This document shows positions 20,330 to 29,220 of a DNA stretch of 64,000 nucleotides, piece after piece (position 1 is the first letter of the stretch; every line of letters starts with the position of its first letter). The DNA is from [Enterobacter] lignolyticus SCF1. Its GTDB lineage: Bacteria; Pseudomonadota; Gammaproteobacteria; Enterobacterales; Enterobacteriaceae. The DNA is taken from the NCBI RefSeq assembly GCF_000164865.1, contig NC_014618.1, positions 992,001-1,056,000 on the forward strand, in the 5' to 3' direction. The position numbers were made by a program, and so were the translations under genes. The notes under the pieces are model-generated. The model searched no databases. It was not told where the DNA came from and saw only the letters and a list, made by a program, of their open reading frames with translations.

Positions 20330-21328
20330 ATGATGAGGAAATCCGTACTTCTCGGCACGCTGCTGCTGAGCTTCGGCTGCTCGGCAAACTCCGATGCGCT
20401 GCCAGCCTGGAATGATACGCCGACAAAACAGGCTATCGAAAAATGGATTCAGGAAACAACCCGCGACGGGAGTCCTGACTTTATTCCGCTGAATAAGCGT
20501 TATGTGGTCTTCGATAATGACGGTACGCTTTGGCCGGAAGCGCCGCTGACGTTTCAACTGCAGTTTGCGGTGGATGAAATCAAACGGATGGCGCCTGAGC
20601 ATCCCGAATGGCAGAAAGACCCACTGATTGCCGCCGTGTTGGAAAATGACCTGAAAGCCGTGGCTGCGTCCGGCGAGAAGGGGCTACTCAGGCTGGTAGC
20701 GCTGACGCACAGCGGTATGACCACTGAAGCTTTTGCCGCGCGCGTTCGCGACTGGCTTGATACGCACAAGGATAAACGGACCGGTTGCCGCTATGATCGT
20801 ATGGGCTATCAGCCGATGCGTCAGCTTCTTGATTACCTGCGGGCTAACGGTTTTAAAACGTGGATTATCTCCGGCGGCGGCATCGATTTTATGCGGGTGA
20901 TGTCGGACAGCATGTATGGCATTCCGCCGGAGCAGGTGGTCGGGTCGTTCTCGCTGAGTGATTACTCGCTCGGCGAAAAAGGCGTTGAATTGCAAAAAAC
21001 CATGAAAGGGGCGTTCAATGATGATGGCGCATCGAAGCCCGTCGCCATTCATCTGTTTATGGGGCAGCGTCCGGTCGCCGCTTTTGGCAATAGCGATGGC
21101 GACCTCGCGATGCTGCAATATGCTGCCAGCAACCCCGATGCCAAAACGTTTGGCCTGCTGGTGCATCACACGGATGCGGCGCGGGAATATGCCTATGACA
21201 GCCCCCCGACGGCCAGCGGTAAGCTTGTCGAAGGATTATCCCTGGCGAAACAAAAAGGCTGGGTGGTGGTGGATATGAAGCAGGACTGGAAAACTGTGTT
21301 TGATCCCAGTCTTTGCTCCGGGAAGTGA
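20330..21328 (+). CDS. Secreted HAD-family phosphatase
   Basis: A 332-residue haloacid-dehalogenase-type hydrolase. Motif I is VVFDNDGTLW (nucleophile Asp and acid/base Asp), motif II is WIISGGG, and motif IV is FGNSDGDLAML. An N-terminal signal (RKSVLLGTLLLSFGC) ends in a cysteine in a near-lipobox context, so it may be a lipoprotein or a periplasmic enzyme. It resembles phosphoserine-phosphatase-like members; the substrate is unknown. It is transcribed with the FadL-like gene and convergent with the sulfatase-maturase gene. The first ATG (20330) and the second (20333) are equally possible starts. Confidence 0.82.
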   Translation: MMRKSVLLGTLLLSFGCSANSDALPAWNDTPTKQAIEKWIQETTRDGSPDFIPLNKRYVVFDNDGTLWPEAPLTFQLQFAVDEIKRMAPEHPEWQKDPLIAAVLENDLKAVAASGEKGLLRLVALTHSGMTTEAFAARVRDWLDTHKDKRTGCRYDRMGYQPMRQLLDYLRANGFKTWIISGGGIDFMRVMSDSMYGIPPEQVVGSFSLSDYSLGEKGVELQKTMKGAFNDDGASKPVAIHLFMGQRPVAAFGNSDGDLAMLQYAASNPDAKTFGLLVHHTDAAREYAYDSPPTASGKLVEGLSLAKQKGWVVVDMKQDWKTVFDPSLCSGK

Positions 21329-21335
21329 AAAGACA

Positions 21336-21351
21336 GGCCGCAGCCGCGGCC
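21336..21351. terminator. Short GC hairpin between convergent genes
   Basis: GGCCGC at 21336-21341 pairs with GCGGCC at 21346-21351 in the 33-base gap between the HAD gene and the convergent maturase gene. A second hairpin (cgatgct / agcatcg) spans the maturase stop codon. Neither has a U-tract; they are candidate weak bidirectional terminators. Confidence 0.4.
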
Positions 21352-21361
21352 AGTTACGATG

Positions 21362-22633
21362 CTATTTCAGCATCGCGGCGATTTTCTCGAGGGTGGGTTT
21401 TACCGTTGCGTAAAAATGCTTAAAGCCTGGGCACAGGTAGTTGAGGCCTTCCTCGCCGTCGGGGGCTCTGACTATCCGGTTTTTCGGGCACTCGCCCCAG
21501 CACAAATTCAGGTGTGGGCAGCTCTTGCAGTAAGCGGGCAAGGTCTCTTTTTTACCCATCCCGAAGGTTTTCTGCCGCTCTGAAAAGACCATATGCGCCA
21601 GCTTGTGGGCGCGGATGTTACCGAGCTTATACTCCGGGTATACGTAGTGATCGCAGGAGTAGACATCGCCGTTTTTCTCGATCGCCAGCGCTTTCCCGCA
21701 AAACGGCGCGGTGATGCACAGCTGAGACGGTAGCCCCATCGTTTGCACCACGGCGGTTTCAAACAGGTTTACCTGAACTCGCCCCAGATCGTGCGTAACC
21801 CATTCATCAAAGGCTTCTGTCAGGAACGTGCCCCAGTCGTCGGGATCGACGGACCAGTCGGTGACGATCGAGTCCAGATCGCCGGGTTTAGCCCGGCGAC
21901 TGCCGGTCAGCGGAATAGTGTCTTCCTGCCAGAACTGCGGCGCGGTGGTTTTAAAGTCAACGGGTTCAACGCAGGGCGTAAACTGGATGTAGGTGGAGCC
22001 GAGGGTCCTGGTCAGAAAGCGGTAGACCTCACGGGGAAAGCGCGCATTGATTCGGTTAACCACCACCAGAGTATTAAACGGTACGCCGTGGCGTTTTAAC
22101 GTCTCAATCGCCTGCATGACTTTCTGAAAGGTAGGTTTGCCGCTGCGGGTGACGCGAAAACGGTCATGCATCTCCTCAGGCCCGTCAATTGAAATACCGA
22201 CCAGAAAGCGGTGTTCTTTTAAAAAGGCGGCCCATTGATCGTTAAGTAAAATACCGTTGGTCTGTAGGTCGTTTTCGATACGTTGGTGCTTAGGCTGATA
22301 TTTCTGCTGCAGGGCAACCACTTTTTTAAAAAACGCCAGCCCCATCAGCGTAGGCTCGCCCCCTTGCCAGGAAAAGATAATCTCTTCACCGTCCTGGCTT
22401 TGAATATACTGACGGATAAAGTTTTCCAGCACCTCATCGCTCATGCCCTTATCTCTTTCCTGGTGCAGCAACTGCTCTTTGTGCAGATAAAAGCAATAGT
22501 TGCAGTCGAGATTACAGGTCGAACCGGAGGGTTTGGCCATCATGTGATAGCGGCGTTTATAGGCGGGCAGATATTTCCCCTGATTCTGTAACGGCGTCAA
22601 CGGGATTGTGGTGCTCTTTTTCATTGGCGACAT
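21362..22633 (-). CDS. Anaerobic sulfatase-maturating radical SAM enzyme
   Basis: Converts the active-site Ser or Cys of a partner sulfatase into formylglycine without oxygen. 423 residues. The radical SAM cluster motif is C40-x3-C44-x2-C47 (STCNLDCNYCFY), with GGEPTLM following. A C-terminal SPASM domain carries further cysteines (CITAPFCGKALAIEKNGDVYSCDHYVYP, CKSCPHLNLCWGECPKNR, CPGF) for two auxiliary clusters. It belongs to the AslB/AtsB/YdeM group. It lies just downstream of a serine-type sulfatase on the same strand, its evident client. Confidence 0.92.
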   Translation of the reverse strand: MSPMKKSTTIPLTPLQNQGKYLPAYKRRYHMMAKPSGSTCNLDCNYCFYLHKEQLLHQERDKGMSDEVLENFIRQYIQSQDGEEIIFSWQGGEPTLMGLAFFKKVVALQQKYQPKHQRIENDLQTNGILLNDQWAAFLKEHRFLVGISIDGPEEMHDRFRVTRSGKPTFQKVMQAIETLKRHGVPFNTLVVVNRINARFPREVYRFLTRTLGSTYIQFTPCVEPVDFKTTAPQFWQEDTIPLTGSRRAKPGDLDSIVTDWSVDPDDWGTFLTEAFDEWVTHDLGRVQVNLFETAVVQTMGLPSQLCITAPFCGKALAIEKNGDVYSCDHYVYPEYKLGNIRAHKLAHMVFSERQKTFGMGKKETLPAYCKSCPHLNLCWGECPKNRIVRAPDGEEGLNYLCPGFKHFYATVKPTLEKIAAMLK

Positions 22634-22661
22634 CCTGCATCATTCATTGCGCACATAAAAA

Positions 22662-22692
22662 TGCGGCCCGGGCAGCCAAACTGCCGGGCCGT
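22662..22692. terminator. Hairpin between sulfatase and maturase genes
   Basis: An 11-bp GC-rich stem with one bulged base (cggcccgggcag / ctgccgggccg) is flanked by AAAAATG and GTTTTC, so it can act on either strand. It lies 10 bases after the sulfatase stop and 28 bases before the maturase ATG, and would lower maturase expression relative to the sulfatase if they share a promoter. Confidence 0.7.
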
Positions 22693-22701
22693 TTTCTAAT
22701 G

Positions 22702-24393
22702 TTAATTGCCGGTAGGCATACTCAGCTGGAAACCTTTTTGTTCAAGCTGGTCACGGATATTTTTAAAACGCTCATATTGCGACAGGGTAATCGGGCCGCT
22801 ATAGGCCTCACTTTGCGGTTTACGCGGTGGATACTTCACATAGCTTTGCATCAGTTCTTTGATAGCCTCGTTAAAGGTCACCAGCGTCCAGGTATGCTCG
22901 GTATAGTTATTCATGAAGATATCGTAGCGTTCCTGTGGGTCCTGCCAGAGGTCAAAAATCTGCGGTACCGTTGCGACGTAGGAAGACGGTCCTTTCCAGC
23001 CGAGGTTGGTATCTACCGCCAGTCCGCCCGTTTGGGCGCCATCGTCGCCGCGCAGGTTGAAGACCGCTTTATAGTGGCCGACGCGAACGGCCCCCGGGGT
23101 CAGTTCATCCTCGGTGAAATAGAACCAGGAGGTTCGCGGGTCTTTTCCTGTGCCAAACAGCACCGGAGAGATGTCGTAGCTGTCGAAGACAATCGGCTGT
23201 CCGGCGCGATCTTTTTCCGGAAGCTTGATTCCGGCGACAGAGGCAAACGTTGCCATCAGGTCAAGACCGCCGACGATATCGTGGTTGCGGCTGTGATCCT
23301 TAATTTTCCCTGGCCACCAGGCAATAGCCGGTACGCGAGTACCCCCTTCGCGATCGGTGCCTTTAGTGCCGCGAAACGGCGTGTAGCCAGCATCAGGGTA
23401 GACGTCCTGCCACGCGCCGTTATCCGTGGTCCAGACAACCAGCGTGTTTTTATCAAGCCCCAATTCGCGCAGCTTATCCATGATGTGCCCGACGCGGGCA
23501 TCCATCTCGACCATTGAATCCGCATATTTGCTTTTCGACATCGATTTGCCGATGTAGTCCGGATCCGGCATGTTAGGCTGGTGGTTCTTCATGAAGTTGA
23601 TGCTCATAAAGAACGGCTCTGAGGATTTGGCGTTAGCATCCAGGAAGTCCAGCGAGGCTTTCTCAACGTAGCGATCAAAGAACGGAATACCCACCACGCC
23701 CTCTTTACCGTCAACCTCCGGCGTATTGACATACTGGCCGTTGATTTTGAACTCTTCTTTCGGCGTTTCGCCCGCTTTACCGGACAGCGCGCCGCGAGTC
23801 ACTTTGGCAAACATTTCACGCAGTTTCGGGTCCATATCCGGGAACCATGTCGGGTCGGCGTAAGTGTAGGCGTTAAGATGGTACAGACCGGCGTACTTCA
23901 TTTCGTCATAGCCCTGAGCGTTGGGTAGGGCGTAGTCCGCCTCTCCGAGATGCCACTTGCCGGTAAAGAAGGTTTTGTAGCCGCCCGTTTTGAGTACCGA
24001 AGCCAGCGTCCACTCTTCTTTCGGCAGACCGCCGCCCTGGCCCTGGAAGGCCACCGTGGTCATGCCGCTGCGGTTAGGGATACGCCCTGTCTGCATCGCC
24101 GCGCGCCCAGGGGTACTGCTGGGCTGTCCGTAGAAATCAAAAAATGTCATCCCCTCATCCGCCATACGATCAAGGTTCGGCGTCGGCATGCCTCGTCCTT
24201 CACCGCCGCCGTAAACGCCCAGATCGCCATAGCCTGTATCGTCAGAGACAATCAGAATGATGTTTGGCTTCTTTGCGCCAGCGTCCGGTTGCGTAGCTGT
24301 CTGGTCGGCGGAGTGCGCAACGCCTGCCGGCATAAGCGAACCTGCGGCAAACGCAAGCACACCTATTCCCTTGTACGTATTCTTCATACTCAA
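22702..24393 (-). CDS. Periplasmic serine-type sulfatase
   Basis: A 563-residue alkaline-phosphatase-superfamily sulfatase with a signal peptide of about 29 residues (ending AGVAHSAD). The formylglycine motif is S93-T-P-G-R97 in YGQPSSTPGRAAMQTG, so the precursor residue is serine and needs the radical SAM maturase encoded next to it. Metal ligands are D51/D52 (IVSDDTGYGDLG) and the later TDNGA; FTGKWHLGE is the second sulfatase signature. It is probably an arylsulfatase or another small-molecule sulfatase releasing sulfate in the periplasm; the natural substrate cannot be read from the sequence. At 563 residues it is longer than the classic Klebsiella AtsA. Confidence 0.9.
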   Translation of the reverse strand: MSMKNTYKGIGVLAFAAGSLMPAGVAHSADQTATQPDAGAKKPNIILIVSDDTGYGDLGVYGGGEGRGMPTPNLDRMADEGMTFFDFYGQPSSTPGRAAMQTGRIPNRSGMTTVAFQGQGGGLPKEEWTLASVLKTGGYKTFFTGKWHLGEADYALPNAQGYDEMKYAGLYHLNAYTYADPTWFPDMDPKLREMFAKVTRGALSGKAGETPKEEFKINGQYVNTPEVDGKEGVVGIPFFDRYVEKASLDFLDANAKSSEPFFMSINFMKNHQPNMPDPDYIGKSMSKSKYADSMVEMDARVGHIMDKLRELGLDKNTLVVWTTDNGAWQDVYPDAGYTPFRGTKGTDREGGTRVPAIAWWPGKIKDHSRNHDIVGGLDLMATFASVAGIKLPEKDRAGQPIVFDSYDISPVLFGTGKDPRTSWFYFTEDELTPGAVRVGHYKAVFNLRGDDGAQTGGLAVDTNLGWKGPSSYVATVPQIFDLWQDPQERYDIFMNNYTEHTWTLVTFNEAIKELMQSYVKYPPRKPQSEAYSGPITLSQYERFKNIRDQLEQKGFQLSMPTGN

Positions 24394-24538
24394 CTCCTTT
24401 GTTGTCGTATTCGTCAGGGGGCATTCTTTTCAGGACTGATTCATTCAATGAGACCAGGGGCCAGGTGCACGGCAACCATTGGCGCAGCGCAGATCGCTAC
24501 TCCCTTTGAGTAAGGCATTGTCAAGTGAAGTACATAAA

Positions 24539-24574
24539 AGTAAAAAACTCCAGTAGTGGGATACCACCGGAGTT
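24539..24574 (-). terminator. Terminator of the SGNH-acyltransferase operon
   Basis: On the minus strand, AACTCCGGTGGT pairs over 12 bases (two G-U pairs) with ACTACTGGAGTT around a 5-base loop and is followed by a run of T residues. It lies 41 bases past the acyltransferase stop and is a classic intrinsic terminator. Confidence 0.88.
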
Positions 24575-24614
24575 ACTCTGAAGCAGAGAGGACGTAATCA
24601 GGAATCAGCACGCA

Positions 24615-25625
24615 TTACCAGATGCTGATGCCGTAAAGCGCGGCGGCTACGCCGAGATTCATGGCGATTAAGCGAACGGCGGAGAGGCGTTTTTCAATAA
24701 ACGCGTAGCTGATAACCCCCATCAGCAGCGATACCAGCAGCGCCAGTACCATCGATAGCCCGGTTATCTGCCGCTCGAAAAGGTAGGTTGCCCCGACGAT
24801 AATCGGCCAGTGCCACAGATAGAGCGAGTATGAAATCAGCCCTACCGGCGAGAGCGTGTTCAGGACCCTCTGCGCGGGGGATTCCGGCAGCAGAATTATC
24901 AGCGCTGCGGCGAGACAGGGGACGATTGACCACAGCGAGGGGCTTGCATTTGCGTTGGTGTAGAGGAAACCACAGGCCACGATAGCGGCAACGGCCGCAG
25001 CATACAGCAGCGAAGAAGGTACTCGCGCCAGCTGCCGCGCGGGAAGGTAGGCTATCGCGCCGCCAAGCGCAAACTGCCAGAGCCTGTCGGTCAGGCCGTA
25101 ATAACCCATTCCCCAGCCTGCCTGGCTTGACAGCAGCGAGCCTGCGCCTATCAGACACAGCGCAAGCCATCCCTGACGCGCCATGCCGAGCAGCAGGATT
25201 AAAAGATAAAACTGCATTTCTACCGACAGCGACCAGGTATGCAGGAAGGGATACGCCAGCGATTGCCCGGCGAAGTATCCCGCGTGCTCGTGAGCCCAGA
25301 GGTTCGAAAAATAGAGCAGCGCCGTCATCCCGTTTTGCGCAATATCAGCTCTGTCGCGGGGGAGCAGCCACCACAGCATGGCGGCGCAAACCAGCGCAAC
25401 CATGAACAGTAGCGCCGGCAGCAAACGCTGCAAACGGTGGGTGATAAAGGTCCACGGCGAAAACGACGCTGACATCAGGGCCGTCTGGCTCATGTAGTAC
25501 CCGGAGATCACGCAGAACACGTCGACGCCGACAAAGCCTCCGGACAACCACCCCGCATGAAAAAACATCACCAGTACAACGGCGAGGCCGCGCAGGCCGT
25601 CAATGTCGTGACGACGGTGCATCAT
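24615..25625 (-). CDS. Acyltransferase 3 (OafA-like membrane part)
   Basis: A 336-residue polytopic membrane protein of the acyltransferase-3 family, which moves acetyl or other acyl groups across the inner membrane onto surface glycans. Signatures are RHDIDGLRGLAVVLVMFFHAG and GGFVGVDVFCVISGYYMS near the N-terminus, then HTWSLSVEMQFYL and SYSLYLWHWPI. About ten membrane spans are predicted. OafA-type proteins usually continue into a fused periplasmic SGNH domain; here that domain is a separate gene just upstream, overlapping by one base (TGATG), so the two are translationally coupled. Confidence 0.88.
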   Translation of the reverse strand: MMHRRHDIDGLRGLAVVLVMFFHAGWLSGGFVGVDVFCVISGYYMSQTALMSASFSPWTFITHRLQRLLPALLFMVALVCAAMLWWLLPRDRADIAQNGMTALLYFSNLWAHEHAGYFAGQSLAYPFLHTWSLSVEMQFYLLILLLGMARQGWLALCLIGAGSLLSSQAGWGMGYYGLTDRLWQFALGGAIAYLPARQLARVPSSLLYAAAVAAIVACGFLYTNANASPSLWSIVPCLAAALIILLPESPAQRVLNTLSPVGLISYSLYLWHWPIIVGATYLFERQITGLSMVLALLVSLLMGVISYAFIEKRLSAVRLIAMNLGVAAALYGISIW

Positions 25626-26281
25626 CAGCCTTTGTTCTCCGTCGTTAGTGCCGGCAGGGTGGCGTTAACAATGCCCGCGCCCCAGGCCTTATAGCTCTCC
25701 GGCGTTAAATGGAGGCCATCCACGGTTTTCACGGCGCTACTCTGCATAAACGACGTGCCGTCAATGTAGGTGCACGGACGGGTGTGGGTGCTCAGATATG
25801 CCGCGATGCGCCGGGTCTTTTCTTCCGTTTTGCCGTAGCGCGGGTTGAAGGTGCCCCAGGTCGGGCCGACCCAGATGCAGCTCGTTTTGCTGCTGATAGC
25901 CGCCGTCAGCGGGCCGATCTGCGCATCTATCCATTCGCCAGGCAGGGTATCCGCGCCGTAGGAGCCGATAGTGTCGCCGTACACCACGATAACCGCCGTG
26001 GGGTTCCATTTTGCTATCAGGCTGTTGATGTCAGGGAAAGGAAAGGGCGCCGCAAACGGGTCTTTTACCGGCTCGGTGCCCATTCTGAGCGCACCGCCGC
26101 AGCCGTCGTCTTCCGGCCCTTTTAGCCATTCGTTCGGGGCCGAGGAGCAAACGCCGTAGGTCACGACCTTCGCGCCTAATTTTTCATACGATTCCGGCAG
26201 GACGGAGAGTAATGAATCCTGGAAGGTGACGTGGCTGTCTCCTAAAATGAGCAGCGTGACGCCCGCAAGCAATGTCTTCAC
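25625..26281 (-). CDS. Stand-alone SGNH hydrolase partner of acyltransferase
   Basis: A 218-residue SGNH/GDSL-fold protein. The nucleophile block is LILGDSHVTF (Ser16) right after a short N-terminal hydrophobic segment; the glycine/asparagine blocks appear near VVYGDTIGS and WVGPTWG; the catalytic Asp-His pair is DGLHLTPESY. It has four or more cysteines, consistent with a periplasmic location. In OafA/WecH-like systems this domain completes acyl transfer to the sugar. Here it comes first in a two-gene operon with the membrane acyltransferase, an unusual split of a normally fused protein. The glycan acceptor is unknown. Confidence 0.8.
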   Translation of the reverse strand: MKTLLAGVTLLILGDSHVTFQDSLLSVLPESYEKLGAKVVTYGVCSSAPNEWLKGPEDDGCGGALRMGTEPVKDPFAAPFPFPDINSLIAKWNPTAVIVVYGDTIGSYGADTLPGEWIDAQIGPLTAAISSKTSCIWVGPTWGTFNPRYGKTEEKTRRIAAYLSTHTRPCTYIDGTSFMQSSAVKTVDGLHLTPESYKAWGAGIVNATLPALTTENKG

Positions 26282-26651
26282 GTTTTAAAACTCCCTTTCT
26301 GCTGACATAAAATAAGAGGTTTATTGGTGACAATATTTAAACGAACAGGATTAATTTAAATATGAGGGTGGTGCTGTTTTAAAAAACGCCGGAAGTATAC
26401 TACGATTCCCGGGGAAACGACACCGGCATTATGGCCGGGCCTTGGGGGGCGATACGGCGGAAAAAAGACTGCCGTACAGGTAATGCGCAAGGCGAACTTA
26501 ACGGGCTGGAATAATTTAACGGAAGAATTATTTCCGACAGAAAAGTAATATTGCCTGCCGTTTTTATATTAACGGGAGAAAAAACGCGTTTTCTCCCCGT
26601 TGTTTTTACACTGGCATATTACTGGCCAGCAGCAGGCAGCATATATTATCC
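26282..26651. other. 370-base intergenic region
   Basis: AT-rich next to the SGNH start (26320-26400), where the promoter of the SGNH-acyltransferase operon should lie. An inverted repeat, tacggcg with ctgccgta, sits near 26452-26475. A terminator hairpin at 26571-26608 serves the cynX side. I found no credible gene in it. Confidence 0.6.
26571..26608. terminator. Terminator downstream of cynX
   Basis: aacgggagaaaa pairs with ttttctccccgtt (one bulge) around a short CG-rich loop; T-rich runs flank it on both strands (GTTTTTAC on plus, AATATAAAAA after the stem on minus). It lies 44 bases beyond the end of the minus-strand cynX gene. Confidence 0.7.
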
Positions 26652-27851
26652 TCAGGGCTTCTGGAACGTTGTGCTCAACGTCCGCCATTCGTGCGGGTAG
26701 CGCGCCGGGATAAAACGCAGGGTCAGCAGCATCAGCCCGACCACGCACAGAGCATGCAACGCCCAGTCCAGCAGAAAATCACCGCTCAGACTTCTCAGCA
26801 CGCCAGACAGGAACGGCGACAGTCCCGCCACAATAAAGCCGATACCTTGCATAAAGGCGACCAGCCGCCCGGCAATCGCCGGATGCGGGGAGTGATCCAA
26901 TGCCAGGACGAGACAAAGCGGGAACGCGCCGCCGAGACCCACGCCGCAGAGCAGCGCCCAGAGTACGGGCTGCGAGAGCGGAAGCATAATAAAGCCGCAG
27001 AACCCCGCCAGCTGTAGCGCCAGTGCGAAAAACAGCAGCCTGCGCCGGTCCTGCCGGCGGGCAAATATCGGCAGAAGCAGCGCCCCGGCGGTTTGCCCGA
27101 CGGTCATCAGCGCCAGCAGCGTACCGCTGGCCTGGGCGCTGGCGCCAAGCTGTATGTAGTAAGGCGGTAGCCAGGCAATCAGGCTTGCATAACCGCCGTT
27201 GATCAGCCCAAAGTAGAGACCAAGCGTCCAGGCGCGTGGGGTGATGTGCACCCGCAGCGGTACGGAGGCGGCGGCGTGCGCGGGTTGCGCCAGCGTTTTA
27301 CTTTGCGGCCACCAGCCAATGAGAGCGATAAGCGCCGGCAGCGCCCACCAGGCCAGCGCGTGATACCAGACGCTGCTGTGCTGCGTAAGCCAGGGGGTGA
27401 TGGCGGCGCCCAGCCCGCCGCCGCCCATCAGCGCCGCCGACCACAGGCCCATAACCTGCGGCATTCGCTGATGAAACAGACGCTTGATAACGGTTGGCAT
27501 AATGGCCTGTACGATCCCGATACCGATCCCGCCCAGCAGCGCGCTGCACAACAGAATGCCGCTATGGGGCGCCGTTTCACGCAGCAGCGCGCCAATGGCG
27601 ATCATCAGCAGGCTCAGGGCCACGCTGTTGCGCTCGCGGATATGACGGTCTATCCAGCCTCCCGCCAGCGCCAGTACGCCCATTGCGATAACCGGTAGGG
27701 CGGTCAACAGCGCGGCGACGGTAAAGCTCATGCCGCTTGCCAGACGCAGCTGGGGCAGCAGCGGGCCGACGGAGGTCAGCAGCGGGCGCATATTAAGGCC
27801 CGTGAGGACTAACACCAGCAGCATCAGGCTCTGTTTTTGTTTTTGGCTCAT
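26652..27851 (-). CDS. cynX: CynX/NimT-family MFS transporter
   Basis: A 399-residue major facilitator protein with about 12 predicted spans, beginning LMLLVLVLTGLNMRPLLTSVGPLLPQL, the start typical of the CynX/NimT subfamily. The presumed role is cyanate or related anion transport; the function of E. coli CynX is itself not firmly established. It is the last gene of cynTSX here, 97 bases after cynS, as in E. coli. The symbol rests on subfamily plus operon position. Confidence 0.85.
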   Translation of the reverse strand: MSQKQKQSLMLLVLVLTGLNMRPLLTSVGPLLPQLRLASGMSFTVAALLTALPVIAMGVLALAGGWIDRHIRERNSVALSLLMIAIGALLRETAPHSGILLCSALLGGIGIGIVQAIMPTVIKRLFHQRMPQVMGLWSAALMGGGGLGAAITPWLTQHSSVWYHALAWWALPALIALIGWWPQSKTLAQPAHAAASVPLRVHITPRAWTLGLYFGLINGGYASLIAWLPPYYIQLGASAQASGTLLALMTVGQTAGALLLPIFARRQDRRRLLFFALALQLAGFCGFIMLPLSQPVLWALLCGVGLGGAFPLCLVLALDHSPHPAIAGRLVAFMQGIGFIVAGLSPFLSGVLRSLSGDFLLDWALHALCVVGLMLLTLRFIPARYPHEWRTLSTTFQKP

Positions 27852-27948
27852 GACCGTACCTGACGCTGCGCAAAATAAAGAAGATCAGACATGGATTCTC
27901 CCGAAGGGGGCGGCTGATACTAAACGTCAGCCGCGTAAAAGGCGATAA

Positions 27949-28419
27949 TCAGAACGGTTTTGTCGGCAGGTATTTGCCGTCCAGCACGATCACCGCGCGA
28001 TCGCCGCCTTCTGGGTCGGCCACTTTTTTCACCTCAAGCTTAAAGTTGATGGCGCTGATGATCCCGTCGCCAAACTTCTCATGGACCAGCGCTTTCAGGG
28101 TCGTGCCGTAAACCTGCAGCATTTCGTAGAAGCGGTACATCGTCGGGTCTGTCGGTACCCGGTCCTCGATGCTGCCGCGCAGTGGGATTGTCTGCAGCAG
28201 CGCTACGGCATCATCATCCAGGCCCAGCGTCTTGCCCACATGCTGCGCCGCGGCGGCCGGAAGCGCGTGCTGTCCCAGCAGCGCGGCGGTAACAAAGGCT
28301 TCAGACAGCCCGGTTCCTTCGGCAATCTCGGCGAAGGAGAGATCTTTTCTGGCCTTCGCCAGCAAAATGGCGTCGGCGAGGGTCAGGCGAACTTCTCTGC
28401 TGATTTGAGACTGAATCAT
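27949..28419 (-). CDS. cynS: Cyanase
   Basis: Converts cyanate and bicarbonate into ammonia and CO2, detoxifying cyanate and freeing nitrogen. 156 residues, the family's fixed length. The catalytic triad sits at the expected positions R96 and E99 (PTMYRFYEM) and S122 (GIISAINF). The N-terminal helical HTH-like domain and the C-terminal dimer domain ending GKYLPTKPF are intact. It lies between cynT and cynX. Confidence 0.97.
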   Translation of the reverse strand: MIQSQISREVRLTLADAILLAKARKDLSFAEIAEGTGLSEAFVTAALLGQHALPAAAAQHVGKTLGLDDDAVALLQTIPLRGSIEDRVPTDPTMYRFYEMLQVYGTTLKALVHEKFGDGIISAINFKLEVKKVADPEGGDRAVIVLDGKYLPTKPF

Positions 28420-28450
28420 AGTAAACCTCTTTTTTTGTTAAAGATGAACG

Positions 28451-29110
28451 CTATATCGCTGCGGGATGTGCGGGAGCGACCGCGCGAGTACGCGGGTGAT
28501 CCGCTAATGAAACAAAGCGGCCGCTGGCGCCGTCGAAGGCGCTGACGCTCCCGCTTTCGATGTCATAGATCCAACCGTGCAGCGCGACGCGTCCTTCCGC
28601 TAAGGCCAGGCGCACGCAGGGGTGGGTCTGAATATTCGCCAGCTGGGCGAGGACATTCTCGCGCACCATTGATGCGGCTTTGGCGTGAGCATCCGCGTGG
28701 CTGCGAGCCTCGTTAACCACCCGCGCGGAATCGGCATAGCGCAGCCAGTGGCTAACGGCGGGCATGTGGTCAAGGCAGGCGCAGGAGGAGATTGCCGCCA
28801 TGGCGCCGCAGTCTGAATGTCCGCAGATAACGATGTCGGATACCCGCAGCGCCGCGACGGCATATTCGACAGAGGCGGAGACGCCGCCGGGCTCAGGGCC
28901 CCAGGAGGGAACAATATTGCCAGCGTTGCGAATGACGAACAGTTCTCCCGGCTCGCGCTGGGTGACCAGTTCGGGAACCAGGCGGCTGTCGGAGCAGGAG
29001 ATAAACAGCGCTTTCGGATTCTGCCGGGTCGCCAGCCCCTTAAAGAGTTCGGCGCGTTCCGGGAACGCATCACGCTGGAATTTAAGAATGCCTTCAACGA
29101 TCTCTTTCAC
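28451..29110 (-). CDS. cynT: Beta-carbonic anhydrase of the cyanate operon
   Basis: Rehydrates CO2 so that bicarbonate, the cosubstrate of cyanase, is not lost. 219 residues of the beta class: zinc ligands C39 (FISCSDSR, with the D41/R43 dyad) and H98/C101 (CGHSDCGAM). First gene of cynTSX, divergent from cynR with an 110-base spacer that must hold both promoters and the CynR operator. Confidence 0.96.
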   Translation of the reverse strand: MKEIVEGILKFQRDAFPERAELFKGLATRQNPKALFISCSDSRLVPELVTQREPGELFVIRNAGNIVPSWGPEPGGVSASVEYAVAALRVSDIVICGHSDCGAMAAISSCACLDHMPAVSHWLRYADSARVVNEARSHADAHAKAASMVRENVLAQLANIQTHPCVRLALAEGRVALHGWIYDIESGSVSAFDGASGRFVSLADHPRTRAVAPAHPAAI

Positions 29111-29220
29111 GGGCGATCCTGTGTCTTCGGTGTCAATAAACGGCAGGTTACGCGCCTTCTTTTATAAGATAAAAGACTCATTTATGATGGGTTCTATTGG
29201 TATTTCTTATAGGAGGTTGC

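Noticed and set aside
22702..24393. Cys-type sulfatase modified by aerobic FGE
   Set aside because: The motif residue is serine (S93-T-P-G-R), which only the radical SAM maturases are known to convert.
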